NCBI RefSeq assembly: GCF_010682065.1
Contig: NZ_JAAGWG010000002.1
Span: forward strand, 62,001 to 126,000
DNA length: 64,000 nt
From: Blastococcus saxobsidens
GTDB taxonomy: Bacteria; Actinomycetota; Actinomycetes; Mycobacteriales; Geodermatophilaceae
Direction: 5' to 3'
Under the pieces are notes generated by a model. That model worked only from the letters and a program-made list of their open reading frames with translations. It searched no databases and had not been told where the DNA came from. Of this stretch, positions 45,682 to 56,366 are shown piece after piece. Position 1 is the stretch's first letter. Every line of letters starts with the position of its first letter. The translations under genes and the position numbers were made by a program.

Positions 45682-46485
45682 TCAGCGGAGGACGACGGCG
45701 TCCGGCGCGCTGACGTCGATGACCGCGGCCGGCTCCAGCGCGCCGTCGGCGATGCGGTCGAGCAGCGCGACCAGGACCTGCCCCTTCGTCGCCGACTCGT
45801 CGGGACCGCCCCACACCACGACGGTGCCGTCGGTCATGGTGAGCTCGACCCGCTCGGGACCGGGCACGGCCACCCGCTCGACGTCCTCCCGCAGACCGAC
45901 CGGCAGCGCGCGGATCGCGCCGAGCCCCGCCACCGTGGCGGCGTCGTCCGGGCCGGGGTCGGCCACCTCCAGCTCGACGACGCCGCGGGGTGGGTCCCCG
46001 GTGACCGTGTCGAACAGGATCCCCTCGGCGTCGACCAGCGAGCGCCGCCCGGGGGTGCCGACCACCGCGACGGGCACCCGCTCGGCGACGGTGACGACGA
46101 TGCGGTCGGGCCAGCCGCGGGCGGCCTGCACGGAGCGCACCTGCGGCAGCGTGGCGACCCGCTGCTCCACCGCGTCGACGTCGACGCGCAGCAGGGGGAC
46201 GTCGTCGGGGATGCGCGCCACCTCCCGCACCTGCTCGACGGTGAGCGTGTCCAGCCCGTCGACCTGGACGGTGCGGACGGCCAGGACCGGGCCCAGCCAC
46301 AGCAGCCAGCCGATCACGGCCAGCACGGTGAGCAGGACGGCGACCCGCAGCGACCAGCGCTGCCGCGGCCGCAGCGGTGGACGTCGCCGGCGGTTGGGCA
46401 GCGGCGCCGGCCGGGCGCCGCCGCGTTCGCGTGACCGCCGTCCGCCGCGCACCCGGTCCCGGGTGGTGCTGCCGGAACGGTTCAC
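45682..46485 (-). CDS. ftsQ: Cell division protein FtsQ
   Basis: 267 residues: a ~45-residue Arg/Pro-rich cytoplasmic tail, one TM (~48-68), a POTRA domain (LAVRTVQVDGLDTLTVEQVREVARIPDDVPLLRVD) and the FtsQ beta domain (RSVQAARGWPDRIVVTVAERVPVAVV with SLVDAEGILFD). GTG overlaps the murC stop (GTGA). It scaffolds the FtsQLB complex at the septum. Confidence 0.96.
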   Translation of the reverse strand: MNRSGSTTRDRVRGGRRSRERGGARPAPLPNRRRRPPLRPRQRWSLRVAVLLTVLAVIGWLLWLGPVLAVRTVQVDGLDTLTVEQVREVARIPDDVPLLRVDVDAVEQRVATLPQVRSVQAARGWPDRIVVTVAERVPVAVVGTPGRRSLVDAEGILFDTVTGDPPRGVVELEVADPGPDDAATVAGLGAIRALPVGLREDVERVAVPGPERVELTMTDGTVVVWGGPDESATKGQVLVALLDRIADGALEPAAVIDVSAPDAVVLR

Positions 46486-47936
46486 CTCCCGGCGTCCGCC
46501 GCGTCGTCCTCCCCGCCCGCCGCGGCGCGCAGGGCGTCGAGCACCTCCGGCCCCACCATCGAGACGTCGCCGGCGCCCATCGTCATGACCAGGTCACCGG
46601 GGCGCGCGCGGGCGGCCAGGGCGGGTCCGGCCGCCGACCACGAGGGCTCGAAGAGCACGCGGTCGGGTGGCAGGGGCACGGCATCGGCGACCATCGCACC
46701 GGTCACGCCGGGCACCGGGTCCTCCCGGGCGCCGTACACGTCCATCACCACGACGTCGTCGGCCAGACCGAGCGCGGCACCGAACGCCTGCGCGAACTCC
46801 TGGGTGCGGCTGTACAGGTGCGGCTGGAAGGCCACGACCAGGCGGCCCTCCCCCGCCACCGCGCGCGCCGCCCGCAACTGGGCGGAGACCTCGGTGGGGT
46901 GGTGGGCGTAGTCGTCGTAGACGCGGACGCCGCCGGCCACACCCTTGAGCTCGAACCGCCGGTGCACGCCGCCGAACCGGCCCAGCCCCTCGATCAGGGC
47001 CGCCGCCGGCAGCCCGAGCTCCAGCCCGGCCAGCAGCGCCGCCGCGCTGTTGCGGGCCATGTGCTCGCCGGGCACCTGGATGCGGACCCGCCCGAGGTCG
47101 ACGCCGTCGAGCACCGCGGTGTAGCTCGTCCCGTCCGCGGCGACCTCCAGCCCGGTCAGCCGGAGGTCGGCGTCGGCCGCCGTGCCGTAGGTGCGCAGCC
47201 GCGCCGGCGTGGGCACCGTCCGCAGCCGGGCGGCCCCCGGGTCGTCGACGCAGACGACGACGAAACCGGCCGGGTCGACGGTCTGCAGGAAGCGGTCGAA
47301 CGCGGCCTCGACCGCGGCCAGGTCGCCGTAGTTGTCCAGGTGGTCGGCCTCGACGTTGGTCACGATCGCGGCGAACGGGGCCAGGAGCAGGAAGGAGCGG
47401 TCGCTCTCGTCGGCCTCGGCGACGAAGACGTCGCCCTCGCCGGCGTGCGCGTTGCTGCCCGACTCGTTGAGCGTGCCGCCGATGGCGAACGACGGGTCCA
47501 CCCCGCAGGCCTGCACCGCGACGGTGAGCATCGAGGTGGTGGAGGTCTTCCCGTGCGTGCCGGCGACGGCGATGCTCCGCCGGCCGGCCATCACCGCGGC
47601 GAGCGCGACCGCCCGCGGCAGCACCCGCAGCCCGCGCCCGCGCGCCGCCACCAGCTCGGGGTTGTCGCCCCGGATCGCGGTCGAGACCACGGCCGTGTCG
47701 GCGTCGCCGAGGTGGGCGCCGTCGTGGCCCAGCTCGACCCGCGCGCCCAGCGCGCGCAGACCCAGCAGCGTGGGGCTGTCCCGTCGGTCGCTGCCCGACA
47801 CGCGCACGCCGCGGGCCAGCAGGATCCGGGCGATGCCGCTCATCCCGGCACCGCCGATGCCGATGAAGTGCACCGCGCCCAGCTCGGGCAGGGACGGCAC
47901 GGGGCCGCTCCAGGCGGCGACGTCGTCAGCGCTCAT
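46482..47936 (-). CDS. murC: UDP-N-acetylmuramate--L-alanine ligase MurC
   Basis: 484 residues. UDP-binding N-domain [25 protein letters not shown]-loop [25 protein letters not shown] and [11 protein letters not shown] in the central and C-terminal ligase domains. It adds L-Ala to UDP-MurNAc. ATG overlaps the murG stop (ATGA). Confidence 0.98.
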   Translation of the reverse strand: MSADDVAAWSGPVPSLPELGAVHFIGIGGAGMSGIARILLARGVRVSGSDRRDSPTLLGLRALGARVELGHDGAHLGDADTAVVSTAIRGDNPELVAARGRGLRVLPRAVALAAVMAGRRSIAVAGTHGKTSTTSMLTVAVQACGVDPSFAIGGTLNESGSNAHAGEGDVFVAEADESDRSFLLLAPFAAIVTNVEADHLDNYGDLAAVEAAFDRFLQTVDPAGFVVVCVDDPGAARLRTVPTPARLRTYGTAADADLRLTGLEVAADGTSYTAVLDGVDLGRVRIQVPGEHMARNSAAALLAGLELGLPAAALIEGLGRFGGVHRRFELKGVAGGVRVYDDYAHHPTEVSAQLRAARAVAGEGRLVVAFQPHLYSRTQEFAQAFGAALGLADDVVVMDVYGAREDPVPGVTGAMVADAVPLPPDRVLFEPSWSAAGPALAARARPGDLVMTMGAGDVSMVGPEVLDALRAAAGGEDDAADAGR

Positions 47937-49045
47937 CGGCTCGCCACCTCGCAGACGATGTCGGCCAGCCGCTCGTCGGCATCGGGCACGCCGGCCGCCG
48001 CAGCGTGGCGGGCCAGCCCGGCGAGCGCCTGGGGGTCGGTCAGCAGAGGGAGGAGATTACCGGTGATCCACCCGGGGCCGAGGTCGGCGTCCTCCACGAG
48101 GAGCCCGCCGCCCGCCTCGATGACCGGCAGCGCGTTGCGGCGCTGCTCGCCGTTGCCGATGGGCAGCGGCACGAAGGCGCCCGGGAGCCCGACGGCCGAG
48201 AGCTCGGCCACGGTCACCGCGCCGGACCGGCACAGCGCCAGGTCGGCCGCGGCGTAGGCCAGGTCCATCCGCTCCAGGTAGTCGACGACGACGTAGGGCG
48301 CGCGCCCGGCCGGCCGCTCGGGCACCACGACGCCGGTGTTCTTGGGACCGCGGGCGTGCAGCACCTGGACCCCGGCGTCGGTGAGCGCGTCGGCGGCGGC
48401 GACGGCCGCCCGGTTGAGCGAGGCCGCGCCCTGCGAGCCGCCGAAGACCAGCAGCGTGGGGCGGTCGGCGTCCAGCCCGAACTCCGCGCGCGCCTCGGCC
48501 CGCACCGCGGCGCGGTCCAGCGAGGAGATGCTCCGGCGCAGCGGCATCCCGACGTGCTCACCGCGGTGCAGCGGCGTGCCGGGCACCGTCACGGCCACCC
48601 GCGCGGCGAGGCGCGCGCCGATCCGGTTGGCCAGTCCGGGCAGCGCGTTCTGCTCGTGCACGACGATCGGTGTCCCCGCCCGCCCCCACGACCTCCGGGC
48701 GGCCAGGTACGCCGGCAGGGCGACGTACCCGCCGAAGCCCACCACGACGTCGGCCTCGAGCTCGTCGAGCAGGGCGCGCGTCTCGCTCACCGAGCGGCGC
48801 ACGCGGCCGGGGACGCGGAGCAGCTCGGGGGTGGGCTTGCGCGGCAGCGGCACCGGCGGGATCAGCCGCAGGTCGTAGCCGCGGGCGGGCACGAGCCGGG
48901 TCTCCATGCCGCGGGCGGTGCCCAGGCAGGTGATCCGGAGGTCGTCGCCGCCACGGCGGCGCAGGGCGTCGGCGAGGGCGAGCATCGGCTCGATGTGCCC
49001 GCCGGTGCCGCCGCCGGCCAGGACGACCGAGCGCAGGCCGCTCAC
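47933..49045 (-). CDS. murG: UDP-GlcNAc transferase MurG
   Basis: 370 residues, GT28 family. [20 protein letters not shown] is the acceptor-binding G-loop and [11 protein letters not shown] the second G-loop; [24 protein letters not shown] is the donor-binding motif. It makes lipid II from lipid I at the inner membrane face. GTG overlaps the ftsW stop (GTGA). Confidence 0.98.
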   Translation of the reverse strand: MSGLRSVVLAGGGTGGHIEPMLALADALRRRGGDDLRITCLGTARGMETRLVPARGYDLRLIPPVPLPRKPTPELLRVPGRVRRSVSETRALLDELEADVVVGFGGYVALPAYLAARRSWGRAGTPIVVHEQNALPGLANRIGARLAARVAVTVPGTPLHRGEHVGMPLRRSISSLDRAAVRAEARAEFGLDADRPTLLVFGGSQGAASLNRAAVAAADALTDAGVQVLHARGPKNTGVVVPERPAGRAPYVVVDYLERMDLAYAAADLALCRSGAVTVAELSAVGLPGAFVPLPIGNGEQRRNALPVIEAGGGLLVEDADLGPGWITGNLLPLLTDPQALAGLARHAAAAGVPDADERLADIVCEVASR

Positions 49046-50610
49046 CGGTCGTCCCGGGGACGACGGCGTGGCTCGGGCTCGCGTCGCAGCGGGGCGCCGG
49101 ACCGCGGCGCACCGGCCCGCGGCGCACCGGCCCGGGGGGCGCCGTCGGTGCGCGGGGCACGGTCGGGCCGCACGGCACGGTCGGGCCGGGGGGCGCGCGG
49201 CGTCCCGGTGCGCGCCGGCGTGCGCCGGGCCTCGGCCCCGCGGGCGTGCAGCAGGGTGCGGACGGCGCCGACGACGGGCAGCACCGGCTCCGCCGACCCG
49301 TCGAACCGGCGGGGGCGCACCGGGTCGACCGCCGTGGCCGGGGCGGGCAGCAGCAGCCGGGCCAGCCGGCCGCGCTCGACCGTGCGCAGGTGCTCGACGG
49401 CGGCGGGCTCGGAGCAGGCGAAGCGCACCAGCAGGCCGACGATGAACAGGGTGAGGATCAGCGACGTGCCACCCGCCGAGATCAGCGGCAGCGTCACGCC
49501 GGTCACCGGCAGCAGGCCCACCACGTAGCCCATGTTCATGGTCGCCTGGCCGATCAGCCACACCGTGATGGCCGCCGACGCCAGCTGCACGAAGCGGTCG
49601 GCCGAGCGACGGGCGATGCGGAAGCCCGCGTAGGCGAGCACGCCGTACAGGGTGACCACCACCAGGCAGCCCAGGAAACCCAGTTCCTCGCCGATGATCG
49701 CGAAGATGTAGTCGGACTCCGCCTCGGGCAGGATCTTCCACTTCATCTTGCTGTTGCCCAGGCCCACGCCCCACAGCCCGCCGGTGGCCAGCGCGTACAT
49801 GCCGCGGATGGCCTGGAACCCGGTGTTGGTCGGGTCGGCGAACGGGTCGAGGAAGGCGGTGATCCGCTCCATCCGGTACGGCGCCACCCAGACCATGAGG
49901 GCGACCAGCACCGCCGCGACGCCGGCGAAGGCGCCGAACCAGCGCATCGGCATGCCGCCGGCCCAGAGCAGCCCGACCAGCACCAGGCCCAGGCTGACGA
50001 CGCCGCCGAAGTCGGGCTCGGCGATCAGCAGCAGCGACAGCACGCCGAACACCGGCAGGACCGGCACCAGCAGCGACTGGGTGGTCAGGTAGCGCTCGCG
50101 CAGCGCCAGGACGTGCGCCCCCCACAGGGCGAACACCAGCTTGCCGAGCTCGGAGGGCTGGAAGTCGGTGACGCCCAGCGGGATCCACTGCCGGGCGCCG
50201 TTGCGCTCCTGGCCGATCCCCGGGATGAGCACGATCAGCAGCAGCCCGACGACGACGAGCAGGGCGACCGGTGCCCAGCGGCGGATCAGCCCGACCGGCA
50301 ACCGCATGGCGACGACCATCGCGCCCAGGCCGATGCAGGCCAGCACCAGCTGCTTCACGCCGGGCGCCCACGCCGGCTCGTCGTCCAGCGCCGCCTCGAT
50401 GGCGGACGCGGAGAAGACCATGGTCAGGCCGATGAGCAGCAGCAGCCCGGCGGAGCCGAGCACGAGGTGGCAGCTGGTCATCGGCCCGTCGAGCCACGCC
50501 GGGCCCGTCCAGCGGGGCGGGCGCCGGGCGGCGCTCGAGCCTCCCGGGCGGGCCCCGGCGCGGAGCCGGGCGGTCCGGGGTTGGCGCAGCGGTGTCCGGG
50601 TGCTGGTCAT
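49042..50610 (-). CDS. ftsW: SEDS peptidoglycan glycosyltransferase FtsW
   Basis: 522 residues, ~10 TMs between ~45 and 410. SEDS motifs: RWIPL-type [24 protein letters not shown] with the catalytic Asp, and [24 protein letters not shown]. The last ~110 residues are a disordered Arg/Pro/Ala tail with GAPRA repeats, longer than in most FtsW. It works with FtsI at the septum. ATG 50610, four bases after the murD stop. Confidence 0.97.
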   Translation of the reverse strand: MTSTRTPLRQPRTARLRAGARPGGSSAARRPPRWTGPAWLDGPMTSCHLVLGSAGLLLLIGLTMVFSASAIEAALDDEPAWAPGVKQLVLACIGLGAMVVAMRLPVGLIRRWAPVALLVVVGLLLIVLIPGIGQERNGARQWIPLGVTDFQPSELGKLVFALWGAHVLALRERYLTTQSLLVPVLPVFGVLSLLLIAEPDFGGVVSLGLVLVGLLWAGGMPMRWFGAFAGVAAVLVALMVWVAPYRMERITAFLDPFADPTNTGFQAIRGMYALATGGLWGVGLGNSKMKWKILPEAESDYIFAIIGEELGFLGCLVVVTLYGVLAYAGFRIARRSADRFVQLASAAITVWLIGQATMNMGYVVGLLPVTGVTLPLISAGGTSLILTLFIVGLLVRFACSEPAAVEHLRTVERGRLARLLLPAPATAVDPVRPRRFDGSAEPVLPVVGAVRTLLHARGAEARRTPARTGTPRAPRPDRAVRPDRAPRTDGAPRAGAPRAGAPRSGAPLRREPEPRRRPRDDR

Positions 50611-50614
50611 CGGC

Positions 50615-52048
50615 TCACCCCAGGGCCCGCACGGCGTCGGCGAAGGCCTGGCCGCGGTGGCCGTAGTCGCGGAAGACGTCCATGGACGCAGCGGCCGGGG
50701 CCAGCAGCACCGTGTCGCCGGGCCGGGCCAGCGACGCGGCGGCGGTGACCACGCGGGTCATCGTCGTCGCGGCGTCCTCCCGGCCTGCGTCCATCCGGCC
50801 ATCGTTCCCGCTGGGGATGTCGACCACCGGGACCGACGGCGCGTGTCGGGCCAGGGAACGGGCGATCAGCTCCCGGTCGCGGCCGAGCAGGACCACCCCC
50901 GCCAGGCGCGGGGCGACGGCGGCGACCAGCGGGTCGACGTCCGCGCCCTTGAGCAGTCCGCCGGCGATCCAGACCACCCGCGGGTAGGCCGCCAGCGAGG
51001 CGCCGGCCGCGTGCGGGTTGGTCGCCTTGCTGTCGTCGACCCAGTCGACGCCGTCCCGCGTGGCCACGAGCACGTTGCGGTGCGCGCCGCCGGTGAACCC
51101 GGCCAGGCCGCGGGCGACCGACGACGCCGGCACGCCCAGCGCGCGGGCGAGGGCGGCGGCGGCCAGCGCGTTGACGGTGTTGTGCGGACCGGGCACCGGC
51201 AGGTCGGCGCGCTCCATGAGCACCTCACCGGCCGGGTCGTCGGCGAACGCGCGATCGAGCAGCGCGCCGGCCCGGACCCCCAGCTGACCGGGGCGGGGCT
51301 CGTCCAGCGTCACCGTCACCGCACCCGGGTGGCCCTCCACCAGCCGGGCCGCGACCGGGTCACCCGCGTCCCCGACCGCCACCGGCGAGCGCTCCAGGAT
51401 GCGCGCCTTGGCGTCGCGGTAGGCAGCGAACGAGCCGTGCCAGTCGGTGTGGTCGTCGGCGACGTTCAGGACGGCGGCCGCGGCGGGGGCCAGCGAGGAC
51501 GACCAGTGCAGCTGGAAGCTCGACAGCTCAACGGCGACGACGTCGAAGGCGGGGGTGCCGTCGTCGTCCTTCGCGGTGACCACCTCGACGAGGGGTCGGC
51601 CGACGTTCCCGGCCGCCACCGCCCGCCGTCCGTCGGCCAGCAGGATCGCCTCGAGCATCGTGACCGTGGTCGTCTTGCCGTTGGTGCCGGTGACCGCCAG
51701 CCAGGGGGCCGGCGTCCCGCCGGGGCCCGCGATGCGCATCCGCCAGGCCAGCTCCGGCTCGCCGACGACCTCCACGCCGCGCTCGGCGGCGTCGAGCAGC
51801 AGCGGCGAGTCGGGGCGCCAGCCCGGCGATGTGACCACCAGGTCCACGCCCGGCGGCACGGTGTCGGTGACCCCCAGCCAGGTGGCGCCGCCCGCGGTCA
51901 GCTCGGCGACGGCCGGCAGCTGGGCGGCGTCGGTGAGCAGCACACCCGCACCGTCGGCCAGCAGCGCCCGGGCGGCGGCGACGCCGGAGACGCCGAGCCC
52001 GGCGACGAGGACGGTGCGGCCGGCGAACGAGCTGCCTGCCCCGCTCAC
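50615..52048 (-). CDS. murD: UDP-MurNAc-L-Ala--D-Glu ligase MurD
   Basis: 477 residues. N-domain VLVAGLGVSGVAAARALL; P-loop AVTGTNGKTTTVTM; ELSSFQLHWSS, NVADDHTDWHG and DSKATNPHA are ligase signatures. It adds D-Glu. GTG at 52048, separated from mraY by a 152-bp spacer full of short direct repeats, the only large internal gap in the mur block besides murE-ftsI. Confidence 0.98.
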   Translation of the reverse strand: MSGAGSSFAGRTVLVAGLGVSGVAAARALLADGAGVLLTDAAQLPAVAELTAGGATWLGVTDTVPPGVDLVVTSPGWRPDSPLLLDAAERGVEVVGEPELAWRMRIAGPGGTPAPWLAVTGTNGKTTTVTMLEAILLADGRRAVAAGNVGRPLVEVVTAKDDDGTPAFDVVAVELSSFQLHWSSSLAPAAAAVLNVADDHTDWHGSFAAYRDAKARILERSPVAVGDAGDPVAARLVEGHPGAVTVTLDEPRPGQLGVRAGALLDRAFADDPAGEVLMERADLPVPGPHNTVNALAAAALARALGVPASSVARGLAGFTGGAHRNVLVATRDGVDWVDDSKATNPHAAGASLAAYPRVVWIAGGLLKGADVDPLVAAVAPRLAGVVLLGRDRELIARSLARHAPSVPVVDIPSGNDGRMDAGREDAATTMTRVVTAAASLARPGDTVLLAPAAASMDVFRDYGHRGQAFADAVRALG

Positions 52049-52075
52049 AGCACTGTCCGGTTCGCTCCCGCGGTG

Positions 52076-52186
52076 CGCTCCGCTCCTCGCTCGGACATCC
52101 AGGCCGACTCCGCGATCGCTCCGCTCCTCGCTCGTTCCTCGCTGCGATGCTCGCTCACTGTCGTCGGCCGCCTCGCTGCGATGCTC
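52076..52186. repeat. Direct repeats in the mraY-murD spacer
   Basis: A perfect 18-bp repeat (core CGCTCCGCTCCTCGCTCG) at 52076-52093 and 52117-52134, and a perfect 16-bp repeat CCTCGCTGCGATGCTC at 52137-52152 and 52171-52186. The remaining spacer is variations on CGCTC/CTCGC. It looks like a dispersed intergenic repeat rather than gene-specific control. Confidence 0.85.
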
Positions 52187-52200
52187 ACGCCCCTGTCCGC

Positions 52201-53277
52201 TCACAGGCCCACGAAGTTGAGCCAGTCGGCGTAGAACAGGCCGAGCCCGAAGGCGACCGCCATGCCGGTGACGAGCCAGAACCGGACGATGACGGTGTTC
52301 TCCGTCCAGCCGGCAAGCTCGAAGTGGTGGTGCAACGGGGCCATGCGGAAGACCCGGCGGCGGGTGGCCCGGAAGAAGGCCACCTGGATCACCACCGACA
52401 GGGTGACCGCGACGAACAGGCCACCGAGCACGACGAGCAGCAGCTCGGTGCGGGTGACGATCGCCAGCCCGGCGATCAGGCCGCCGAGCGCCAGCGAGCC
52501 GGTGTCGCCCATGAAGATCCGCGCCGGGCTGGTGTTCCACCACAGGAAGCCCAGGCAGGCCCCCATGCCGGCGGCCGCCACGAGCGTGACGTCCAGCGGG
52601 TCGCGCACGGTGTAGCAGCCCGTGATCAGCTCGTTGGCGCAGTCGTGGGTGAACTGCCAGAACGAGATGACGATGTAGGAGGCCAGCACCATGGCCGAGG
52701 AGCCGGCGGCCAGCCCGTCCAGGCCGTCGGTCAGGTTCACGGCGTTGGAGAACCCGGCGATGAAGAGGTAGGCCAGGATCACGAACGCGATCGGGCCCAG
52801 GGCCAGCGGCGCGATGTCGCGGACGTAGGAGACCACCGTGGACGCCGGGGTGATCCCGTCGTTGGGGAAGTTGATCGCCAGCACGGCGAAGGTCACGCCC
52901 ACCACCAGCTGACCGACCAGCTTGGCGGTCTTGTTCAGCCCGAGGCTGCGCCGGTGGCGGATCTTCAGGTAGTCGTCGAGGAAGCCGACGGTGCCCATGC
53001 CGACCATGAGGAACAGCAGCAGCAGCCCGGTGGCGGTGAACCCCCAGCCGGTCTGCCCGACGAAGACCAGGTGGGCGACGACGTACCCGACGACGGTGGC
53101 GCCGACGATCACCGTGCCGCCCATCGTGGGCGTGCCCTTCTTGGACAGGTGGCTCTCGGGGCCGTCGTCCCGGATCTCCTGGCCCAGGCCCTGCCGGCGG
53201 AAGGCGCGGATGGCCAGCGGCGTCAGCAGGATCGAGACGATCAGCCCGACGGCCGCCGCGATGAGGATGCTTCTCAC
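52201..53277 (-). CDS. mraY: Phospho-MurNAc-pentapeptide transferase MraY
   Basis: 358 residues, ten TMs. Catalytic and Mg-binding motifs: GFLDDYLKIRHRRSLGL, NAVNLTDGLDGLAAG, and the HHH loop MAPLHHHFELAGW. It transfers phospho-MurNAc-pentapeptide to undecaprenyl phosphate, giving lipid I. GTG overlaps the murF stop (GTGA). Confidence 0.98.
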   Translation of the reverse strand: MRSILIAAAVGLIVSILLTPLAIRAFRRQGLGQEIRDDGPESHLSKKGTPTMGGTVIVGATVVGYVVAHLVFVGQTGWGFTATGLLLLFLMVGMGTVGFLDDYLKIRHRRSLGLNKTAKLVGQLVVGVTFAVLAINFPNDGITPASTVVSYVRDIAPLALGPIAFVILAYLFIAGFSNAVNLTDGLDGLAAGSSAMVLASYIVISFWQFTHDCANELITGCYTVRDPLDVTLVAAAGMGACLGFLWWNTSPARIFMGDTGSLALGGLIAGLAIVTRTELLLVVLGGLFVAVTLSVVIQVAFFRATRRRVFRMAPLHHHFELAGWTENTVIVRFWLVTGMAVAFGLGLFYADWLNFVGL

Positions 53278-54662
53278 TCAGGCCCACCCAGCAGGTCGGC
53301 GGCGAGCAGCTCCAGGCCGTAGGAGCGGCTGGCCTTGACGAGGACGACGTCCCCCGGGCGCAGCAGCTCCGACAGGAGCTCGAGGCCAGCGGCCCGGTCC
53401 GGCACGTGCACCGACTCCTCTCCTGCGCGCCGCCCCGAAGCGGTCGCGCCCTCCGCTATGCCTACCGCATCCGGACCCACCGCGATGACCACGTCGACAC
53501 CAGCGGCCACGGCGTCGCGGCCGAGCCGCACGTGCTCGGCGTCGGCGTCGGGGCCGAGCTCGGCCATCGCGCCGAGGACGGCGATGCGCCGCGTGGCGGG
53601 CAACCCGGCGAGCGCGGCCAGGGCGGCGCGCATCGACTCGGGATTGGCGTTGTAGGCGTCGTTGACGACGATGACGCCGTCGTCCCGCCGGTCCACCTCC
53701 ATGCGCCAGCGGCTGCGCGGCTCCGCCGCGGACAGCGCGCCGGCGACCTGCTCCGGCGTCATCCCCGCCGCCAGGGCGGCGCCGGCGGCCGAGAGCGCGT
53801 TGGCGACCTGGTGCTCCCCGACGACGCGCAGCGCGACGGCGTGCCGCTCCCCCGCGGTCACCAGCGTGAACCGGGGGCGCGCCGACCCGTCCAGCGTCAC
53901 GTCGGTGGCGCGCACGACGGCCTCCTCGCCCCGGCCGGTCGTCACGACGCGGGCCCGGGTGCGGGGGGCCATGCCGAGCACGCGGGCGTCGTCGGCGTTC
54001 AGCACGGCCGTCCCGTCCTCGTCCAGCGCCTCGACGAGCTCGCCCTTGGCCTGCGCGATGCCGTCGGGGCTGCCGAACTCCCCGAGGTGCGCGGAGCCGA
54101 CGTTGAGCACCACGCCGACCTGCGGCCGGGCCACCCCGCACAGGCGGGCGATGTGGCCGGGCCCCCGGGCGCCCATCTCCAGCACGAGGAACTCGGTGCC
54201 CTCGTCGGCGGAGAGGACGGTCAGCGGCAGGCCGATGTCGTTGTTGTACGAGCCGGGCGGGCTGACGGTGGCACCGGCGGTGGCCAGCACCTGCCCGAGC
54301 AGGTCCTTGGTGGAGGTCTTCCCGGACGAGCCGGTGATCGCCAGCGTGCGCAGCCCGCCGGCGGTGAGCCGCCCGTGCACGAGGGCCGCCAGCCGGCCCA
54401 GCGCCACCACCGCGTCGTCGACGACGACGCACGTCAGCGCGGGGTCGGGCCGGGTGACCAGCGCGGCCACGGCACCGGAGCTGACAGCGGCGCCGAGGTA
54501 GTCGTGCCCGTCCACCCGCTCCCCCGCCACTGCGACGAACAGGTCGCCGGCCGCGACGGCTCGCGAGTCCAGGGTCACGGCGCCGGTCACGACGGTCGCG
54601 GGGTCGCCCTCGACCCGTCCCCCGGTCGCCTCGGCGATCTCGGCCACGGTCAGCGCGATCAT
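53274..54662 (-). CDS. murF: UDP-MurNAc-tripeptide--D-Ala-D-Ala ligase MurF
   Basis: 462 residues. P-loop AITGSSGKTSTKDLLGQVL; PGSYNNDIGLPLTVL; GSAHLGEFGS; and VVNDAYNANPESMRAAL, the D-Ala-D-Ala pocket motif. ATG overlaps the murE stop (ATGA). Confidence 0.98.
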   Translation of the reverse strand: MIALTVAEIAEATGGRVEGDPATVVTGAVTLDSRAVAAGDLFVAVAGERVDGHDYLGAAVSSGAVAALVTRPDPALTCVVVDDAVVALGRLAALVHGRLTAGGLRTLAITGSSGKTSTKDLLGQVLATAGATVSPPGSYNNDIGLPLTVLSADEGTEFLVLEMGARGPGHIARLCGVARPQVGVVLNVGSAHLGEFGSPDGIAQAKGELVEALDEDGTAVLNADDARVLGMAPRTRARVVTTGRGEEAVVRATDVTLDGSARPRFTLVTAGERHAVALRVVGEHQVANALSAAGAALAAGMTPEQVAGALSAAEPRSRWRMEVDRRDDGVIVVNDAYNANPESMRAALAALAGLPATRRIAVLGAMAELGPDADAEHVRLGRDAVAAGVDVVIAVGPDAVGIAEGATASGRRAGEESVHVPDRAAGLELLSELLRPGDVVLVKASRSYGLELLAADLLGGPE

Positions 54663-56212
54663 GCCGGCGTCCCGGCGAGCAGCTGCCGGAGGACCTCGCG
54701 GTCGTCGAACGGGTGCACCGTCCCCGCGACCTCCTGACCCGTCTCGTGCCCCTTGCCCGCCACCAGCACGGTGTCCCCCGCCCGGGCCAGGCGGACGGCC
54801 GCGGCGAGCGCGTCCCGGCGTCCGCCGACCTCGATGATCTCCGCCCGGGCCCCGTCCGGCACCTCGTGGGCACCGGCGAGCACGGCCGACCGGATCGCGG
54901 CCGGGTCCTCCGACCGCGGGTTGTCGTCGGTCACCACCAGCACGTCGCTGCCCTCGGCGGCCGCGGCGCCCATGTCGGGCCGCTTGCCCGGGTCGCGGTC
55001 CCCACCGCAGCCGAGCACCGTGATCAGCCGGCCGGGGGTGGCGGCCCGCAGGGCGGCGAGCGCGGTGCGCACCGCATCGGGGGTGTGCGCGTAGTCGACG
55101 ACGGCGACGAAGTCCTGCCCGGCGTCCACGGGCTCCATCCGACCGGGCACCACGGTGTCGGCAAGCCCGGCCAGCGCGTCCTCGACGGCCACGCCGACAC
55201 CGTCGAGCAGCGCGACGGCGAGCAGCGCGTTGGCCACGTTGAACCGGCCGGGCAGCCGCAGCCGCGCCGGCCAGCGCCGTCCGCCGGGGCCGTGCAGGGT
55301 GAAGGTGGACCCGCCGCCGGGCGCCGTCGCCACGTCGGAGGCGGTCCAGTCGGCGGTCGGCAGACCCGCGCTGGAGACGGTGACCGGGCGCCGGTCCGGC
55401 CGCTCGGCCAGCCGCCGACCGTAGGGGTCGTCGACGTCGACGACCTCGACGGCGGCCCGGCCGTCGAACAGCATCGCCTTGGCCTGGAAGTAGTCCTCCA
55501 TGTCGGCGTGGAAGTCCAGGTGGTCGCGGCCGAGGTTGGTGAAGCCGGCGGCGGCGAAGCGCACCCCACCGACCCGTCCCTGGACCAGGGCGTGGCTGGA
55601 GACCTCCATGACGACGGCGGACACCCCGGCGTCGGCCATTCCGGCCAGCAGCGCGTGCAGGGCCGGCGCCTCGGGGGTCGTCCGGACGCTCGGCAGCGCG
55701 GTGACGGCGCCGTCGGCGGTCCGGGTGCGGGTCTGCACGGTGCCGATCAGCCCGGTGGACCGGCCGGCCGCGGCGAGCCCGGCCTCGACCAGGTAGGCGG
55801 TGGTGGTCTTGCCGTTGGTCCCGGTGATGCCCAGGACGGTCATCCGCGAGCTGGGCTGCCCGTACACCCGGTCGGCGACGGCGCCGAGCACCGCGCGGGG
55901 GTCCTCGACGACGCACACCGGCAGCCCGGTGGCGACGGCGTCGTCGCGGCCGGTCGGGTCGGTCAGCAGGGCGACCGCGCCCCGGTCGACGGCGTCGGCG
56001 GCATAGCGGACCCCGTGCGTGCGCGCGCCCGGCAGCGCCGCGTACAGGTCACCGGGACGGACCTCGCCGGAGGCCAGGGTGACCCCGCTGATTCCGGGGG
56101 CGGCGCCTGCTGCGGGAACGACCGGGTCGCCCACCAGGTCGGCGAGATCGGCGAGAGGCAGCGGGCGGCTCCCCGCGGGCGGCGGGGTCGCCCCGGCGTC
56201 GGTCGGGGTCAC
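54659..56212 (-). CDS. murE: UDP-MurNAc-tripeptide synthetase MurE (meso-DAP adding)
   Basis: 517 residues. P-loop GITGTNGKTTTAYLV, SVRTTPEAP, MEVSSHAL, NLGRDHLDFH, and the amino-acid selectivity motif DNPR in TDDNPRSEDP, diagnostic of meso-diaminopimelate. I chose GTG at 56212 because GGAG lies five bases upstream; the ATG at 56245 has no ribosome-binding site. Confidence 0.97.
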   Translation of the reverse strand: MTPTDAGATPPPAGSRPLPLADLADLVGDPVVPAAGAAPGISGVTLASGEVRPGDLYAALPGARTHGVRYAADAVDRGAVALLTDPTGRDDAVATGLPVCVVEDPRAVLGAVADRVYGQPSSRMTVLGITGTNGKTTTAYLVEAGLAAAGRSTGLIGTVQTRTRTADGAVTALPSVRTTPEAPALHALLAGMADAGVSAVVMEVSSHALVQGRVGGVRFAAAGFTNLGRDHLDFHADMEDYFQAKAMLFDGRAAVEVVDVDDPYGRRLAERPDRRPVTVSSAGLPTADWTASDVATAPGGGSTFTLHGPGGRRWPARLRLPGRFNVANALLAVALLDGVGVAVEDALAGLADTVVPGRMEPVDAGQDFVAVVDYAHTPDAVRTALAALRAATPGRLITVLGCGGDRDPGKRPDMGAAAAEGSDVLVVTDDNPRSEDPAAIRSAVLAGAHEVPDGARAEIIEVGGRRDALAAAVRLARAGDTVLVAGKGHETGQEVAGTVHPFDDREVLRQLLAGTPA

Positions 56213-56293
56213 GGGGCTCCAATCTACCGGCGGGTGCCGGTGCATCCGGCATGCGCGCGCGCACGCCGCGTCGCGGCCGGGGAGGCGGGACGA

Positions 56294-56353
56294 GCGGTGC
56301 GGCCTCGGGCGGTGCGGCCTCGGGCGGTGCGGCTGCGGGCGGAGCGGCGGCTG
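56294..56353. repeat. 15-bp tandem repeat after the ftsI stop
   Basis: About 3.5 copies of a 15-bp unit (GCGGTGCGGCCTCGG on the plus strand; the first two copies are identical) between ftsI and murE. On the minus strand, in the ftsI frame, it reads PEAAP-type repeats past the ftsI stop. Confidence 0.85.
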
Positions 56354-56366
56354 CCGGGGTCGCGGC

